64,000 nucleotides of DNA from Vibrio crassostreae (lineage in GTDB: Bacteria; Pseudomonadota; Gammaproteobacteria; Enterobacterales; Vibrionaceae). The stretch is from positions 62,001-126,000 of the forward strand of contig NZ_AP025478.1 of the NCBI RefSeq assembly GCF_024347415.1, read 5' to 3'. Every line of letters starts with the position of its first letter. The stretch's first letter is position 1. Shown here one piece after another: positions 47,287 through 57,942 of this stretch. The position numbers were made by a program, and so were the translations under genes. The notes under the pieces were generated by a model. It had not been told where the DNA came from. It did no database searches and saw nothing but the letters and a program-made list of their open reading frames with translations.

Positions 47287-48486
47287 ATGGACAACCAACA
47301 CACTACAACCACATTTCAAGCGCTTAAAACCGGTGCAGACGCTTACATTCAACGTCGAAATCAACGTTTACTGGCCAATCATCGCAAAGAGCTGCGTAAT
47401 TTTACCCGAGCAGAGGCCTCGGCTTACCTTGGCATAGATGCTAAAACGCTTGATCGGTACGTTACTGCCGCGGCGATTGATCCTCGTCGTCATGAAGACT
47501 CACAGTGGTCGATCGATATTGCAGAAATGTACAAGGTACGTAACTTACTGCCAGACAATCTACGTAAAGACGCTAAGTTCATGCGCAGTAAGCAGCAAAA
47601 AACGCAAGTGATGGTTATCCAGAACCAAAAAGGCGGGGTTGGAAAAACCGTTTCTGCCGCGACTATTGCATCAGGTTTAGCGACCGAGTTTCATCAAGAA
47701 TACCGTGTTGGTCTAATTGACATGGATGGCCAAGCCACACTTTCGATGTATTACGCACCCGAAGCTGAGCAAGAAGGTAACTTATCTATTGGTGATTTGA
47801 TGATGAAAACCTTCGACCTTGATGAAGGTGAAACCGTTGAACAAGTCATCTCTGAAGCCTTTCTTGAAACGACTATCCCAAACTTACGCATTTTACCTGC
47901 CGCACAAAGTGACCGAGCGATGGAAGGTTGGTTTCATGAGCAAGTGTTCGGCCAAACCTTAGCTTCACCTTATTCACTACTAAAAGACATCATCGATAGT
48001 GTTAAAGACGAGTTCGATATCATCATTATCGACACCCCACCCTCTCTGGGCTATGCGACCTTTAACGCATATTTTGCGGCAACGAATGTGGTTTTTCCGT
48101 TATCGATTACCGAGAACGACATTGATGCGACCTGCTCTTACTTCAGTTACATCCCGCAGGTGTGGGCACTGTTAGAGAACGCTAACCATGAAGGCTACGA
48201 CTTCATGAAAATATTACTGACAAACCACCGTGATAGTTCAACCACGACCGAGTTAATGAATAACCTATACGATCAGTTCTCTCCTTACTTGTACTCAAAA
48301 GAGTTTAAGCACAGTGAAGCCGTCCGTCAGTCATCTTCCCTACTCTCAACGGTGTTTGATATGTCAAAAAGTGAATACCCGAAAAGTAAAGCGACGTTCC
48401 AAGGGGCGCAACAAAACAGCTATGAAGTGACAAGCCAGATCTTGCGCGATATTCTAAATGTTTGGCGTGAACAGGAGAACAAATAA
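47287..48486 (+). CDS. parA: ParA, partition ATPase (type Ia)
   Basis: 399 residues from the ATG at 47287, which has GGAGG five bases upstream; the ATG at 47275 would lie in front of that site. An N-terminal helix-turn-helix (TRAEASAYLGIDAKTLDRYV) precedes a deviant Walker A, KGGVGKT, near residue 115, a Walker B-like IIIIDTPPSLG and the LTNHRDSSTTTE stretch. This is the P1/P7 class of large ParA, which segregates plasmid copies and represses its own operon. The stop shares a base with the parB start. Confidence 0.93.
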   Translation: MDNQHTTTTFQALKTGADAYIQRRNQRLLANHRKELRNFTRAEASAYLGIDAKTLDRYVTAAAIDPRRHEDSQWSIDIAEMYKVRNLLPDNLRKDAKFMRSKQQKTQVMVIQNQKGGVGKTVSAATIASGLATEFHQEYRVGLIDMDGQATLSMYYAPEAEQEGNLSIGDLMMKTFDLDEGETVEQVISEAFLETTIPNLRILPAAQSDRAMEGWFHEQVFGQTLASPYSLLKDIIDSVKDEFDIIIIDTPPSLGYATFNAYFAATNVVFPLSITENDIDATCSYFSYIPQVWALLENANHEGYDFMKILLTNHRDSSTTTELMNNLYDQFSPYLYSKEFKHSEAVRQSSSLLSTVFDMSKSEYPKSKATFQGAQQNSYEVTSQILRDILNVWREQENK

Positions 48487-49559
48487 TGGCAAAGAAACGT
48501 GGTGGTAGCCCTTTAGGCAATGCTCCTGGTTCAGAGCAAGCGCAACAATCGGCGGCCAAAGCAAACTTAGACACTCTGACAAATCAACTCAGCACTGAGC
48601 TAGAAAAAAGTGGGCAGAACGCTGAAAATTACCTTAGAACAAAGTTTGGATTAGAGTCCGTTGGTCAAAAAATGGTTTGGCAATTAGCTTCTGGTTCAAC
48701 AGCGACCTTTAATGAAGTGACATTGTCATACGATCAGGTTAAGCAGAACTCATTTGTGACATTTGATGTTAATGGTCGTGACCAATCTTTGCTAACCAAA
48801 GAATCATTGGAAGATTTGAACTCATTAGAGTTTCAACAGTTCTATCCAGCGGTTGGCCGAGAAGTCGATGGACAGATTGATGTTCTGGATGGCTCTCGCC
48901 GCCGCGCTTGGTTCTTACTTCAAGAAGGTCGCGTAAAAAAATTCCGAATCCTCGTCACCCAAGACGAACTGTCTACCGCCGATGCCAAAGCTCTGGCTAA
49001 GCAGCTTCAAACCGCCAAAGAGCACAACCAACGTGAGATTGGCTTACAGTGTCAAACTTTGATGCAGAACGGTGAGATCACTCAAGAAGATACGGCAAAA
49101 ATTTTAAATATTAGCCGTCAAGCGGTCGGCCGTGCACTGAAAGCAGCTAGTATTGACAGTAAACTGATTGCCCTATTCCCTGTTGTCAATGACTTGTCTC
49201 ATACTGATTATTCACTCTTGGCTAAGGTGATGAAAACCTTTGCCGATGACAAACAGGCTTTGAGCAGTTTCATAAAAAAAATAGCCAGTAAAGTTGTCAA
49301 TGCTCAAGCTGAGCAGAGCCAAGAAGACACTAAAGACGTTCTGATTACTTGTATTAAAACTGAGCTAAAGATCGTTGAAGCCAAACAAGATTCAGACAAA
49401 TCGACCCTTACCTCTCTAGCAGAATTCGACAGTAAGGGAATGTTTGCTCGTAAGCGTGTTAAAGGCCGCAACTTCTCATATGAGTTTGGCCGTTTGTCGA
49501 AGGATATCCAAGTTGAACTCGATCACGCTATCCAATCAGTGTTAGGCAAACATCAATAA
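48486..49559 (+). CDS. parB: ParB, centromere-binding partition protein
   Basis: 357 residues. It contains a ParB N-terminal domain (FYPAVGREVDGQIDVLDGSRRRAW, with the GSRRR motif in place of GERR), a helix-turn-helix (QEDTAKILNISRQAVGRAL) and a C-terminal dimer domain. ParB binds parS sites and stimulates ParA. It is translationally coupled to parA. Within the gene, 49291-49315 matches in 24 of 25 positions a half of the 39-base palindrome found at 54.56 and 57.6 kb, so the gene may contain or have given rise to a parS-like sequence. Confidence 0.92.
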   Translation: MAKKRGGSPLGNAPGSEQAQQSAAKANLDTLTNQLSTELEKSGQNAENYLRTKFGLESVGQKMVWQLASGSTATFNEVTLSYDQVKQNSFVTFDVNGRDQSLLTKESLEDLNSLEFQQFYPAVGREVDGQIDVLDGSRRRAWFLLQEGRVKKFRILVTQDELSTADAKALAKQLQTAKEHNQREIGLQCQTLMQNGEITQEDTAKILNISRQAVGRALKAASIDSKLIALFPVVNDLSHTDYSLLAKVMKTFADDKQALSSFIKKIASKVVNAQAEQSQEDTKDVLITCIKTELKIVEAKQDSDKSTLTSLAEFDSKGMFARKRVKGRNFSYEFGRLSKDIQVELDHAIQSVLGKHQ

Positions 49560-49572
49560 TCCCGCAGATAAC

Positions 49573-49600
49573 AAAGGCTCTCACATCTGAGCCTTTCTCT
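49573..49600 (+). terminator. Terminator of the par operon
   Basis: AAAGGCTC and GAGCCTTT arms around TCACATCT, followed by CTCTTTC, 14 bases after the parB stop. Confidence 0.7.
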
Positions 49601-49860
49601 TTCGCCTAACCACTTCATAGTCTCTCAATAAAAAAATAGGACGACTACAAGTAACACGACTAAACCCTGATAAACAAAAAAGTTGGTTGGGGGGAACTTC
49701 GTTATTAGGCTTAAAAGTGACTTCGTCCTTTAAGTCCAAATAAGCATTAGCAAAGTGCAGAGTGTTTGGCTCATGCGAACCTAACGCTAGGAAGAATGCC
49801 CCTTACATAATGTAAAAACCATTAATTTATGACTAATAAATCATTCTATAGCCTTTATTC
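49601..49860. other. Intergenic region after the par operon
   Basis: No gene. P1-type parS lies downstream of parB, so this is one place for a centromere, but no clear box pattern was seen. Confidence 0.3.
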
Positions 49861-50493
49861 TTACGTCAAAAATGCCATCCCTCCCAAAATAACCAATATA
49901 CCGCCAGCCCATCGAACACCATAAGCTAACCAGTCTTGTTTCTGCATGGCCAATTTTCTTAACCCCGATGTCCCCAAAACACACAAAAGATCTGCACTAC
50001 TAAACACCAAATTCGTAAAGGTCCCTAAAATGAACAATTGTAATCCAACTGAAATTTCCGACTCTTTCACTACAAATTGAGGAAGGAAAGCAAAATAAAA
50101 GAGCGCGGCTTTAGGGTTAAGGACATCGACAACCACGCTATCCCAAAATATTTTCTGAGGGGGTCGTATTGAAGGGTCTTCAAACGCAGTATCAAAATGA
50201 AAATGGACATGAGAGATTATCTTTTGATAACCGAGATAGATAAGATAGATGGCCCCGACTTTCTGCACGATTTCTTGCAATAAAGGCGTGTTAATGAAGG
50301 CGGTAGCGAGACCAAAAGCAACAAGAGTGACATGAAAATATCCCCCCACGTGCAAGCCTAATACCGCGAATAGTCCGCTTTTTCTACCGCTAGAAACCGT
50401 CTGAGCGACACTATAAAGCATCGCTGGACCTGGCATAAAAGCGTAAAGAAGAACCACCGTAAAAAACATCAATAGCTCGCTATTTTCTAGCAT
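49861..50493 (-). CDS. LysE/RhtB-family amino acid exporter
   Basis: 210 residues, six membrane segments. The family motif FMPGPAMLYSVAQTVSSGRKSG lies in the first loop, and DVLNPKAALFYFAFLPQF in the middle is diagnostic. It exports amino acids or small amphipathic metabolites across the inner membrane. It stands alone between the par operon and a regulator gene; no substrate can be inferred. An AGGAGAG ribosome site precedes the ATG. Confidence 0.88.
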   Translation of the reverse strand: MLENSELLMFFTVVLLYAFMPGPAMLYSVAQTVSSGRKSGLFAVLGLHVGGYFHVTLVAFGLATAFINTPLLQEIVQKVGAIYLIYLGYQKIISHVHFHFDTAFEDPSIRPPQKIFWDSVVVDVLNPKAALFYFAFLPQFVVKESEISVGLQLFILGTFTNLVFSSADLLCVLGTSGLRKLAMQKQDWLAYGVRWAGGILVILGGMAFLT

Positions 50494-50899
50494 GACTCTC
50501 CTCCTTCATTTCCTCTTACGTTAAAAACAAGAGCCATCATCTCAAAAGATGCCGCCTCGACCTTATCAATGCTTCTGTTCTAGGTGAATAAAGATTTATG
50601 GTTTAAAAGAAGCAGCTAGGAGAGAAAAGAGGTTGCTATATTCATGGTTAGGCACCCACGCAACCTTTCTAAAATCACCTAAACATTAATTTATAAGGTA
50701 TTGTTTTGAATGGAATTTATATATAAATAATAATAATTTAATAAACAAAATTTAAGACCAATATTCTACCAATTAACCAAAAAATTAAACGTCTATTTTA
50801 AGTTATTAATAATCATTTTTTATTTATATAACCAAAATCTTATGGCTATAAATTAAATGGTTCTGGTATGAATAAATACTCAAAAGGAGTTGTGGGGTT
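50494..50899. other. AT-rich intergenic region
   Basis: About 400 bases, strongly AT-rich in its second half, with no gene or repeat recognised. Confidence 0.5.
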
Positions 50900-51076
50900 A
50901 TGGAGACACTTATATGCCGATCTTTCCAATCATTTATCGATTTCTGCGACAACAATATCGTTGAAGGGAAAAATGTTCACTGCACCTTTAAAGCCTCTAA
51001 GGATAAAGAAAGGTGTTGGATGAAGCTCTACTTGGAAGACAAAGGAGGAAAAGAACTCACGTTCAGCTTTCTATAA
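50900..51076 (+). CDS. Possible 58-residue protein
   Basis: The frame METLICRSFQSF...TFSFL has four cysteines and a balanced charged C-terminal half (KLYLEDKGGKELTF). AAGGAG lies 15 bases upstream, a long spacing. An overlapping frame from the ATG at 50868 (MNKYSKGVVG..., 51 residues) competes for the same region. No family is recognised, so either could be chance. Confidence 0.3.
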   Translation: METLICRSFQSFIDFCDNNIVEGKNVHCTFKASKDKERCWMKLYLEDKGGKELTFSFL

Positions 51077-51219
51077 AACTGATCTCACAAGCTTGTGTTC
51101 AAAAAAACTTCCACTTTCATTCAAACTTTATTCATAGATTTATTAAAAATATTCAAAATATGAGCCATTATATAAAAATCTAGAGAAACTCCCTTTCTCT
51201 AGAGATATGGAGAAACACT

Positions 51220-51861
51220 ATGTTAAGAGCACAACTCAACAATATAAAATTACCTATAGGCAATTGCGTATTGCAAAGAGACGAATCGGGGGCTCAATTA
51301 ATCCTCAGTAATCAAAAATCATTTTCAATCACTCTACCTGAAAGTTGCATACTAGAAACTCTTATCCAAAAAGAGCAATCCGTCTCGACTAAAGAAGAGC
51401 TTATTATTGCAGCTTGGGGGAATCCAGATATCATTGGCCCTAACTCTTTACCAGTCGCTATTACCAACCTCAGAAAAGTCTTAGAACTTGATAGTATCAA
51501 AATCGTTAATGTCCCAAGAAAAGGCTATAAGATGCATATCCCTGAGTTTGAGACTTCGCAAGACCCACCGAGACAGATAAAATCCCCTCGCCCTCATAAC
51601 TTCTCGTGTCCGCTAAAAAAAACGTCCAATAACTACCTAAGACTCTATCAATGGGCTCTTGTTGGCTTATCTTCTACGGTTCTCTCCGTACTAATAATTA
51701 TCTATTTCTACTTTTGGCACGAATTTGACATCGTCAATGTCAATGTCAATAACCAATCGAGCCAAATCTGTTTAACTAAAAAAGAGGAACTTAAATTTAT
51801 CACTACCGCTCAAAATAAGTTCACATCTCAATCCCAAGAGCGCTCTCACGCTAACCCATAG
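51220..51861 (+). CDS. ToxR/CadC-like membrane-anchored transcription regulator
   Basis: 213 residues. Residues of about 15-105 form a winged-helix OmpR/ToxR-type domain (ESCILETLIQKEQSVSTKEELI, AITNLRKVLELDSIKIVNVP, KGYKMH). A membrane segment follows (about 142-166, GLSSTVLSVLIIIYFYFW), then a short periplasmic tail of about 45 residues with one cysteine. ToxR-type proteins bind DNA while sensing the periplasm. It converges on the tryptophanase gene. Its targets are unknown; an AT-rich promoter precedes it. Confidence 0.8.
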   Translation: MLRAQLNNIKLPIGNCVLQRDESGAQLILSNQKSFSITLPESCILETLIQKEQSVSTKEELIIAAWGNPDIIGPNSLPVAITNLRKVLELDSIKIVNVPRKGYKMHIPEFETSQDPPRQIKSPRPHNFSCPLKKTSNNYLRLYQWALVGLSSTVLSVLIIIYFYFWHEFDIVNVNVNNQSSQICLTKKEELKFITTAQNKFTSQSQERSHANP

Positions 51862-51884
51862 TTCCCTAGTCTCAACGAGAGACA

Positions 51885-51907
51885 GCCCCTTTGTTTCCAA
51901 AAGGGGC
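51885..51907. terminator. Bidirectional hairpin between convergent genes
   Basis: GCCCCTTT and AAAGGGGC arms around a seven-base loop lie between the regulator and the tryptophanase gene stops. T runs are poor on both sides. Confidence 0.5.
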
Positions 51908-51912
51908 GCCAA

Positions 51913-53361
51913 TTAGAGCGCAGGTTCCAATGTGGCATTAAAATGTCTCAAAACTTTAGGCTCATAAGTAAACTTCAAACCTGAAATCGATGAAGCGCGT
52001 TTTTTCACTTCATTAAAAGCCGCAATAATGTAATCAAGGTGAGCTTGCGTATAGGTTGCTCTTGGAATGGCTAAACGAAATAATTCCGCAGGACAAGGAA
52101 GCTGCTCACCTGTTTCAAGATCACACCCTTGTAGTAAAGACCCGATTTCAGCCCCTCTAATACCTGCCACTTTATAGAGCTCACAAGATAAAGCATGGCC
52201 AGGAAATTGCCCAGGGGGAATATGCGGCAACAAAGCCCCAGCATCAACAAAAGCAGCATGACCTCCGGCTTGCTGGCAGCGAACCCCTAATACTTCTAAG
52301 CCACTCACTAAATATTCCACTTGCTGCAGGCGCGACGCTAGCCAGTCTTCTTCCATTCCATCATAAAGTCCAACAGCCAAACGTTCCATCGCCCCACCTT
52401 CGAGGCCTCCGTAGGTTGGAAAACCCTCCAATAACACGCATAACGTCTTACATTCCAACTGCACATCTAACAAGCTATCGTCTTTGAAGGAGAGTAACCC
52501 TCCAATAGGAACCATTGCATCTTTTTTCGCTGACATAGCAAAGAGATCCGCATATTTAAAAGCTTCTTTAGTGATCTCTTGAATGCTCCATTCTGAATAA
52601 CCCTCTTCGCGTTGCTTAATAAAATAAGCATTCTCAGCAAAACGCGCACAGTCCATAACAACCGGGATGTCATAAGATCTCGCCAACTCATAAACCGCCT
52701 TCAAATTCGCTATAGAGACCGGCTGCCCCCCTGCAGAATTGCAGGTGATCGTACTCACAATATAGGGAACATTTTTGGCTCCAACTTCTTCAACTCCAGC
52801 GGCTAGCGCTTTCAAATCAAAGTTGCCTTTAAAATCGGCTTTAATTTCAGTATTAAAGGCTTCGGGTGAGGGAACGTTGATCACTCGACAATTATTGTGC
52901 TGAGTGTGTCCTTGTGTGGTATCAAAAAAGTAATTTGAAAAAGCGGCCATTTTGTCTCGTTCTAACCCCTTATCTCGCTCACATTTATTAATCAAGGCGG
53001 GGACATATAACTGTTCAGCACCGCGCCCTTGGTGGGTGGGGATGGTAAACTGATAACCAAAGATATTTTTTACCGCTTGACTTAATGTCTTGTAACTTCG
53101 ACTCCCACTGTACGATTCATCGCCTCTCAACATGGCAGACTGCATTGCCTGTGTCACTGCACCTGTGCCACTATCAGTAAGCAAATCGATAAACACATCG
53201 TCGCTCTCTAGTAAAAACGGGTTATACCCCGCTTTCATCAGCGCCTGCTCTCGCTCTCGCTCCGTTGTCCTTTTCACTGGTTCAATAACTCTAATTCGAT
53301 AAGGCTCCGGCAAATAGTGCGAATCCATTGGGTGTTCTTGATTATTGCTAATTGCTGACAT
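51913..53361 (-). CDS. tnaA: Tryptophanase
   Basis: 482 residues, closely matching E. coli TnaA (471) along its length: [58 protein letters not shown] and [12 protein letters not shown]. The PLP lysine is in MSAKKDAM near residue 280. It cleaves tryptophan to indole, pyruvate and ammonia, so a host carrying this DNA could make indole. The start at 53361 has GGAGAG upstream and gives an 11-residue N-terminal extension. A tryptophan permease gene lies 8 kb away in the same orientation. No TnaC-like leader with the critical Trp and Pro was found upstream. Confidence 0.95.
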   Translation of the reverse strand: MSAISNNQEHPMDSHYLPEPYRIRVIEPVKRTTEREREQALMKAGYNPFLLESDDVFIDLLTDSGTGAVTQAMQSAMLRGDESYSGSRSYKTLSQAVKNIFGYQFTIPTHQGRGAEQLYVPALINKCERDKGLERDKMAAFSNYFFDTTQGHTQHNNCRVINVPSPEAFNTEIKADFKGNFDLKALAAGVEEVGAKNVPYIVSTITCNSAGGQPVSIANLKAVYELARSYDIPVVMDCARFAENAYFIKQREEGYSEWSIQEITKEAFKYADLFAMSAKKDAMVPIGGLLSFKDDSLLDVQLECKTLCVLLEGFPTYGGLEGGAMERLAVGLYDGMEEDWLASRLQQVEYLVSGLEVLGVRCQQAGGHAAFVDAGALLPHIPPGQFPGHALSCELYKVAGIRGAEIGSLLQGCDLETGEQLPCPAELFRLAIPRATYTQAHLDYIIAAFNEVKKRASSISGLKFTYEPKVLRHFNATLEPAL

Positions 53362-53692
53362 AGGTATCTCTCCAGAAATTTTCTATTCTTAAGATATTCG
53401 TTAAACACAAATTGAAAGTCATCCGTTAGTATATTTGCACTATATAGGGCCACTTCAAATGTTCCTATCCGTCACATAAAAATGAACTAATCAACGATGT
53501 TTGAATATTAATTTCAGCGTAAATTAACTATTAATAAACGATAGAAAGCTGCACTTAACGCCCCCAAAACAGAAATCGTCATACAGAAAAAACGTCTTCC
53601 CTACCCCCTTAATTTCAATTAATAAGAATAATTAAATAAACAATATACTTTTAAAGTATCACTCTGAGATTGTTCAAAGATCTACTGCTTCA
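53362..53692. other. tnaA upstream region
   Basis: About 330 AT-rich bases that should contain the leftward tnaA promoter. A 22-codon frame on the minus strand (MTISVLGALSAAFYRLLIVNLR) lacks the Trp-Asp-Pro residues of TnaC. Nothing else recognised. Confidence 0.4.
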
Positions 53693-53983
53693 TTGAAAGT
53701 CAATTTATCGCATACTTTAGCATTACCCGGCGGAGCCCAACTTAATGAAACGGAACAAGAGTACCTACTTTATGTTCGATATAGCACAATACCGATAGAG
53801 CCAGAGCCGTTTTCAGAATCGAATAGTAAAGATACCTTTGAGGTTTCAGCTAAGCCTTACCTCAAGGGAAAAATTAAGAAAGATAAACTACAACTTCTTA
53901 GAGCACAGCTAGAACATTTGCAGACGCTTTATTGGCTTGATCATCTGGTTCAACACTCAAGCCTTAAAACAACGCGCTTATGA
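53693..53983 (+). pseudogene. Fragment of a second CntM-type opine dehydrogenase
   Basis: A frame beginning only at a TTG encodes EQEYLLYVRYSTIPIEPEPF, then VSAKPYLKGKIKKDKLQL and LQTLYWLDHL. These align with AQEYLVYVRYSAILIDPF, FSAVPYAQGKVEKGKLSL and IQNLYWLQVL near the C-terminus of the intact dehydrogenase encoded at 30350-31624. Only about 80 of 424 residues remain, and the identity is partial, so it derives from a related but distinct dehydrogenase rather than from a recent copy. No ribosome site is present. Confidence 0.75.
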
Positions 53984-54111
53984 ATACTACGTTCATGCCA
54001 CCCCATTAATCACCAATAAATTATCCTTAATTACTAGTAAGCCTCCCTCGTGTTTGCTTAGCATTTTTATTTTTGTTTCCCAATAAGTAACCGAAGGAAA
54101 AGGAGATTAAG

Positions 54112-54540
54112 GTGCAAATAAGAAAAGCGACTCTCAACGACATATCCTCTATTAACACTCTGTGTCACGAACAACTGGCAGGGTGCCACAGTAAAATTAG
54201 CCATTACAGCAGAGAGCGAAACGAATACAGCTTGAATGATTACAACTTAAGTAAACTAAGAATTATTGACTTACTTTTCACCGAATCCTTGATGAAAGAG
54301 AAGCTCAATAATAAAAATACCTATTTTTTTGTCGCTGAAACAGAGAATAAACAAGTGGTAGGCTACCTAATGGTCAGTGTTCATTACCCTAAAAAAAAGC
54401 CAGCTATCCAACAACGAGATCCATCTTTCTATGCTTATATCGAACGATTTTATGTATCGTATAGATATCACGAGCAAGGTATTGAACTTGCATTACTCAA
54501 TAGCTTTGATTACTGGAAAAAACACAAATCTGCACACTAA
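54112..54540 (+). CDS. GNAT-family acetyltransferase
   Basis: 142 residues starting at a GTG with AAGGAGATTAAG upstream. The layout is that of GNAT N-acetyltransferases: IRKATLNDISSINTL at the N-terminus, YFFVAETENKQVVGYLMVSV as the central strands, and a motif A-like YRYHEQGIELALLNSF near the end. The last motif is short of the usual QxxGxG/A form and the C-terminus is clipped, so activity is uncertain. A degraded copy of its 3' part occurs at 57.4 kb, and a large palindrome follows both copies. Confidence 0.65.
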   Translation: MQIRKATLNDISSINTLCHEQLAGCHSKISHYSRERNEYSLNDYNLSKLRIIDLLFTESLMKEKLNNKNTYFFVAETENKQVVGYLMVSVHYPKKKPAIQQRDPSFYAYIERFYVSYRYHEQGIELALLNSFDYWKKHKSAH

Positions 54541-54560
54541 TGTTATCTTTAAAAACCGAT

Positions 54561-54599
54561 AAAAGTTGTCAATGCTCAGGCTGAGCATTGACAACTTTT
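54561..54599. repeat. 39-base perfect palindrome, copy 1
   Basis: Nineteen-base arms (inner part GTTGTCAATGCTCAG and CTGAGCATTGACAAC) flank a single G. It follows the GNAT gene and could serve as its terminator, but the same palindrome recurs at 57600-57634 and a 25-base match lies inside parB. Confidence 0.85.
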
Positions 54600-54694
54600 C
54601 CCCACAACTCAATCAGTCTAAAGTAATTATTTTTCCACTCAAAGTATCGTTCACCCCTTCTTAGCCCATACCTCCCATAGTGATCAACAAATTC

Positions 54695-55485
<791 letters not shown>

Positions 55486-55497
55486 GAAAGGGGGAAT

Positions 55498-55581
55498 TCA
55501 CACTATCTCCCCCCTAAAGAGTTAGTCGACTCGATAGGGGCCTGGACAAAATTGCAAAAAAATAGATGGGAGAGCCTGATG
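55498..55581 (+). pseudogene. Fragment shared with 57.77-57.85 kb, copy 1
   Basis: Plus-strand frame LPPKELVDSIGAWTKLQKNRW ends in unrelated sequence at about 55575. It matches the longer fragment at 57721-57942 and breaks off just before the IS110-like element region, so it is a duplicated and truncated gene piece. The protein family is unknown. Confidence 0.55.
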
Positions 55582-55715
55582 ATTAATGTGTCGATTACCA
55601 AAATTAAGCGCGTATTCAAACCAATTAGGTGCGGTTGTACCAGCGACAAAAACAGCGACACGAGGCGGTGACACTACAGCACAAATAGCGCCAGCAATCA
55701 CTATTAACGAATGAC

Positions 55716-56969
55716 ATGGATTCCCCCTACCGAGGATCTACCACACTTACTATGGTACTTAAATGCATCGGAGGCACCATGTCTGATTATTCTTATTTCT
55801 GCGGTATCGACCTAGCTAAAAACCACTTTAGCCTTCATGCCGTAGGCGTTGAAGCGCGTGGTGGTGCATATTATTGGACAAGAACACTCAATAAACTGGG
55901 GCATAACGCCCGTATCATGGCCGTTAAATACGTGGTTCCTTATCGAACTAAAGGGAAGAACGACCTTAATGATGCAGTAGCTATCTGCGAAGCTAGTCAG
56001 CGTCCATCGACTCGCTTTGTGCCCATAAAATCCCCCGAGCAACAAGCCATCCTATCCGTACATAGAATGAGAGAGCATTGGGTTCGTGAACACACCGCGC
56101 TTATAAATCGCATGCGTGCCCTGCTTTCTGAATTCGGATTAATCATTCCTGTTGGTCGCTCTTCATTGATGAAACAGGTTCCCTTAATGCTCGAAGATGC
56201 AGAAAATGAACTACCACTCCTCGCAAGAACAGTAATTGCCGATGCTTATCACCACCTTGACGAACTCAATCAACGTATCGTCGATATTGAGCAAGTCTTC
56301 GATTCTTTTGCTAAGGTCAGCGCAAATGTTCAACGAGTGATGAAGGTTCGAGGTATCAGGCCGCAAACTGCAACAGCGATACTCACTTCGATAGGTAATG
56401 GCTCTCAATTTGATGAAAGTCGCGATTTCTTGGCTAGGCTTAGTACTAAAGCAATATTCGACGGGAGGAAAACCTCGCTTAGGCCGGATAACCAAACACG
56501 GCGACCAATACTTACGAACACTATTATTTCACGGCGCAAGGACCGTGATTGCCAACCTTGGCGACAAGCAAGATAAGTCAGTGGTGTCGAAGCGTTCTAG
56601 AGCGGAGAGGAATGAACCGAGCGATAGTGGCACTTGCCGCGAAGAACGCACGAATTATATGGTCACTTTTACACAATCAAACCGAATATGAAAACTATGC
56701 TGCTTAAGTAGAAACCTAAGCAGCATAAAGAGTTAAACCCACCGGGTCATTGCAGACGCTAATGATGGAGATAGGTTAAGACCACTTGCGGAGAGCCTGT
56801 TAATGCGGCGGACACACTAGATGTCATCTAACGAATAAGGCACCGCAGTCGCGCAAGTCATCAGGGCCACGACGTATGCGAATCGTCGATAAGTAGGCCG
56901 AATGTAGAGCAGCAGTCCAAAATCCATCAACATAAGTTTAGCGGATGTTTGACAACCGGGGGAATCCAT
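55716..56969 (+). mobile_element. IS110-family element, IS1111-like group
   Basis: ATGGATTCCCCC at 55716-55727 and its exact inverse GGGGGAATCCAT at 56958-56969 bracket a transposase gene and about 250 bases of downstream sequence. Short terminal or subterminal inverted repeats are a mark of the IS1111 group within the IS110 family; true IS110 members lack them. The actual tips may lie a few bases outside the repeats. No target duplication was identified, as expected for this family. The transposase is broken. Confidence 0.7.
55779..56707 (+). pseudogene. IS110-family transposase with two frameshifts
   Basis: An ATG with GGAGG-like context starts SDYSYFCGIDLAKNHFSLHAV, the DEDD transposase domain (first Asp in GIDLAK, then GKNDLNDAVAICEA). 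The Transposase_20 region follows (VMKVRGIRPQTATAILTSIG). Near 56440 the frame shifts; the next frame gives GLVLKQYSTGGKPRLGRIT and YLRTLLFHGARTVI. Near 56575 it shifts again to a third frame reading GMNRAIVALAAKNARIIWSL and ending NYAA at 56707. With both repaired the protein would be about 310 residues, the usual length. As it stands it should be inactive. Confidence 0.85.
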
Positions 56970-57396
56970 ATAGCTCTTTTATTTCAAGCTAGCCTTCAGG
57001 AGCATATTCATCAGTGTTAGATTTCATGCCCGTAACTAGGTTTAGATCGAGCTTAAATTTACTCTTTTCTGAGTAGCACTTAAGCACAGTACTAAAAATA
57101 TCATCCGGATCCACTTTTGGTGCTGGCGTGAGGGAAAGGGTTGGGACAAAGATGTAGTGGGGGGCTTGACCTTTTAAGTAGGGGGCTCGTAGGGCTTAAT
57201 TTCTGATGGTGATACCTTAGCGTCTTCCCTAGGCACACTAATCCCCCGCTCATTGATGTTGGCTGTACTAAACGCGCATAAACTAATCCATATAAGGAAA
57301 ACACTAATTAGCACGCATCAACGATATTTTTGAAGACAATAAACATTTACGTGCGATCTTCGTCTTTCGGCCTGTCAACTTATACACATTATTAAG
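56970..57396. other. Gene-free region between IS remnant and duplicated segment
   Basis: About 430 bases with no credible gene or repeat. Confidence 0.4.
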
Positions 57397-57576
57397 ACTA
57401 CCTAATGGTCAGTGTTCATTCCCCTAAAAAAGCCAGCTATCCAGCAACGAGTTCCATCATCTTTCTAAGATTATATCGAACGATTCTATGTATAGTGTAG
57501 ATATTACGGAAAAGGTATTGAACTAGCACTACTCAATAGCTTTGATTACTGGAAAAAATACAAATCTGCATACTAA
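57397..57576 (+). pseudogene. Degraded duplicate of the 3' end of the GNAT gene
   Basis: CTACCTAATGGTCAGTGTTC and the following bases through GATTACTGGAAAAAA closely repeat 54362-54530, with small insertions, deletions and substitutions that break the frame. The duplicate ends in the same palindrome as the original. Confidence 0.75.
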
Positions 57577-57599
57577 GATCATCTTTCAAAAACCGATAA

Positions 57600-57634
57600 A
57601 AGTTGTCAATGCTCAGGCTGAGCATTGACAACTT
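57600..57634. repeat. Palindrome, copy 2
   Basis: Seventeen-base arms identical to the inner part of the palindrome at 54561-54599 around a central G. The outermost bases differ. Confidence 0.85.
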
Positions 57635-57720
57635 CCCCCCCCAATTAAATCAGTCTAAAGTAATTATTTTTTCACTCAGATCATCGAGTACACCTTCTTG
57701 GTACATACCTCCCCATTCGA

Positions 57721-57942
57721 AAAACAAAGAGGAGAAGCCTTGCAACCATTGAGGGGATAGAGGGTAATCCACATTATCCTCCCCTTAAAGAATTAGCCAA
57801 CTCGATAGGGGCCTGGACAAAATTGCAAAAAAATAGATGGGTTAACCTGATGATGCAAGGTAAAAAGCCCACACCAGACACTGTCATCGCCTCAGTCAAT
57901 ATGTGGCTAACACCACTCCAAGTAAATGCGGCATCGCGCTAA
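57721..57942 (+). pseudogene. C-terminal fragment of an unidentified gene
   Basis: An open frame without a start reads IEGNPHYPPLKELANSIGAW, TKLQKNRWVNLMMQGKKP and TVIASVNMWLTPLQVNAASR, ending in TAA at 57940. It looks like a genuine protein end. Part of it (SIGAWTKLQKNRW) recurs at 55498-55581. I do not recognise the family. Confidence 0.5.

Noticed and set aside
53420..53600. TnaC-type attenuation leader upstream of tnaA
   Set aside because: The only upstream minus-strand frame has no Trp, Asp or Pro at the needed positions and no close ribosome site.
57375..57390. DnaA box (TTATACACA) as part of the origin
   Set aside because: It lies about 1.7 kb from the iterons and a single 9-mer is expected by chance.
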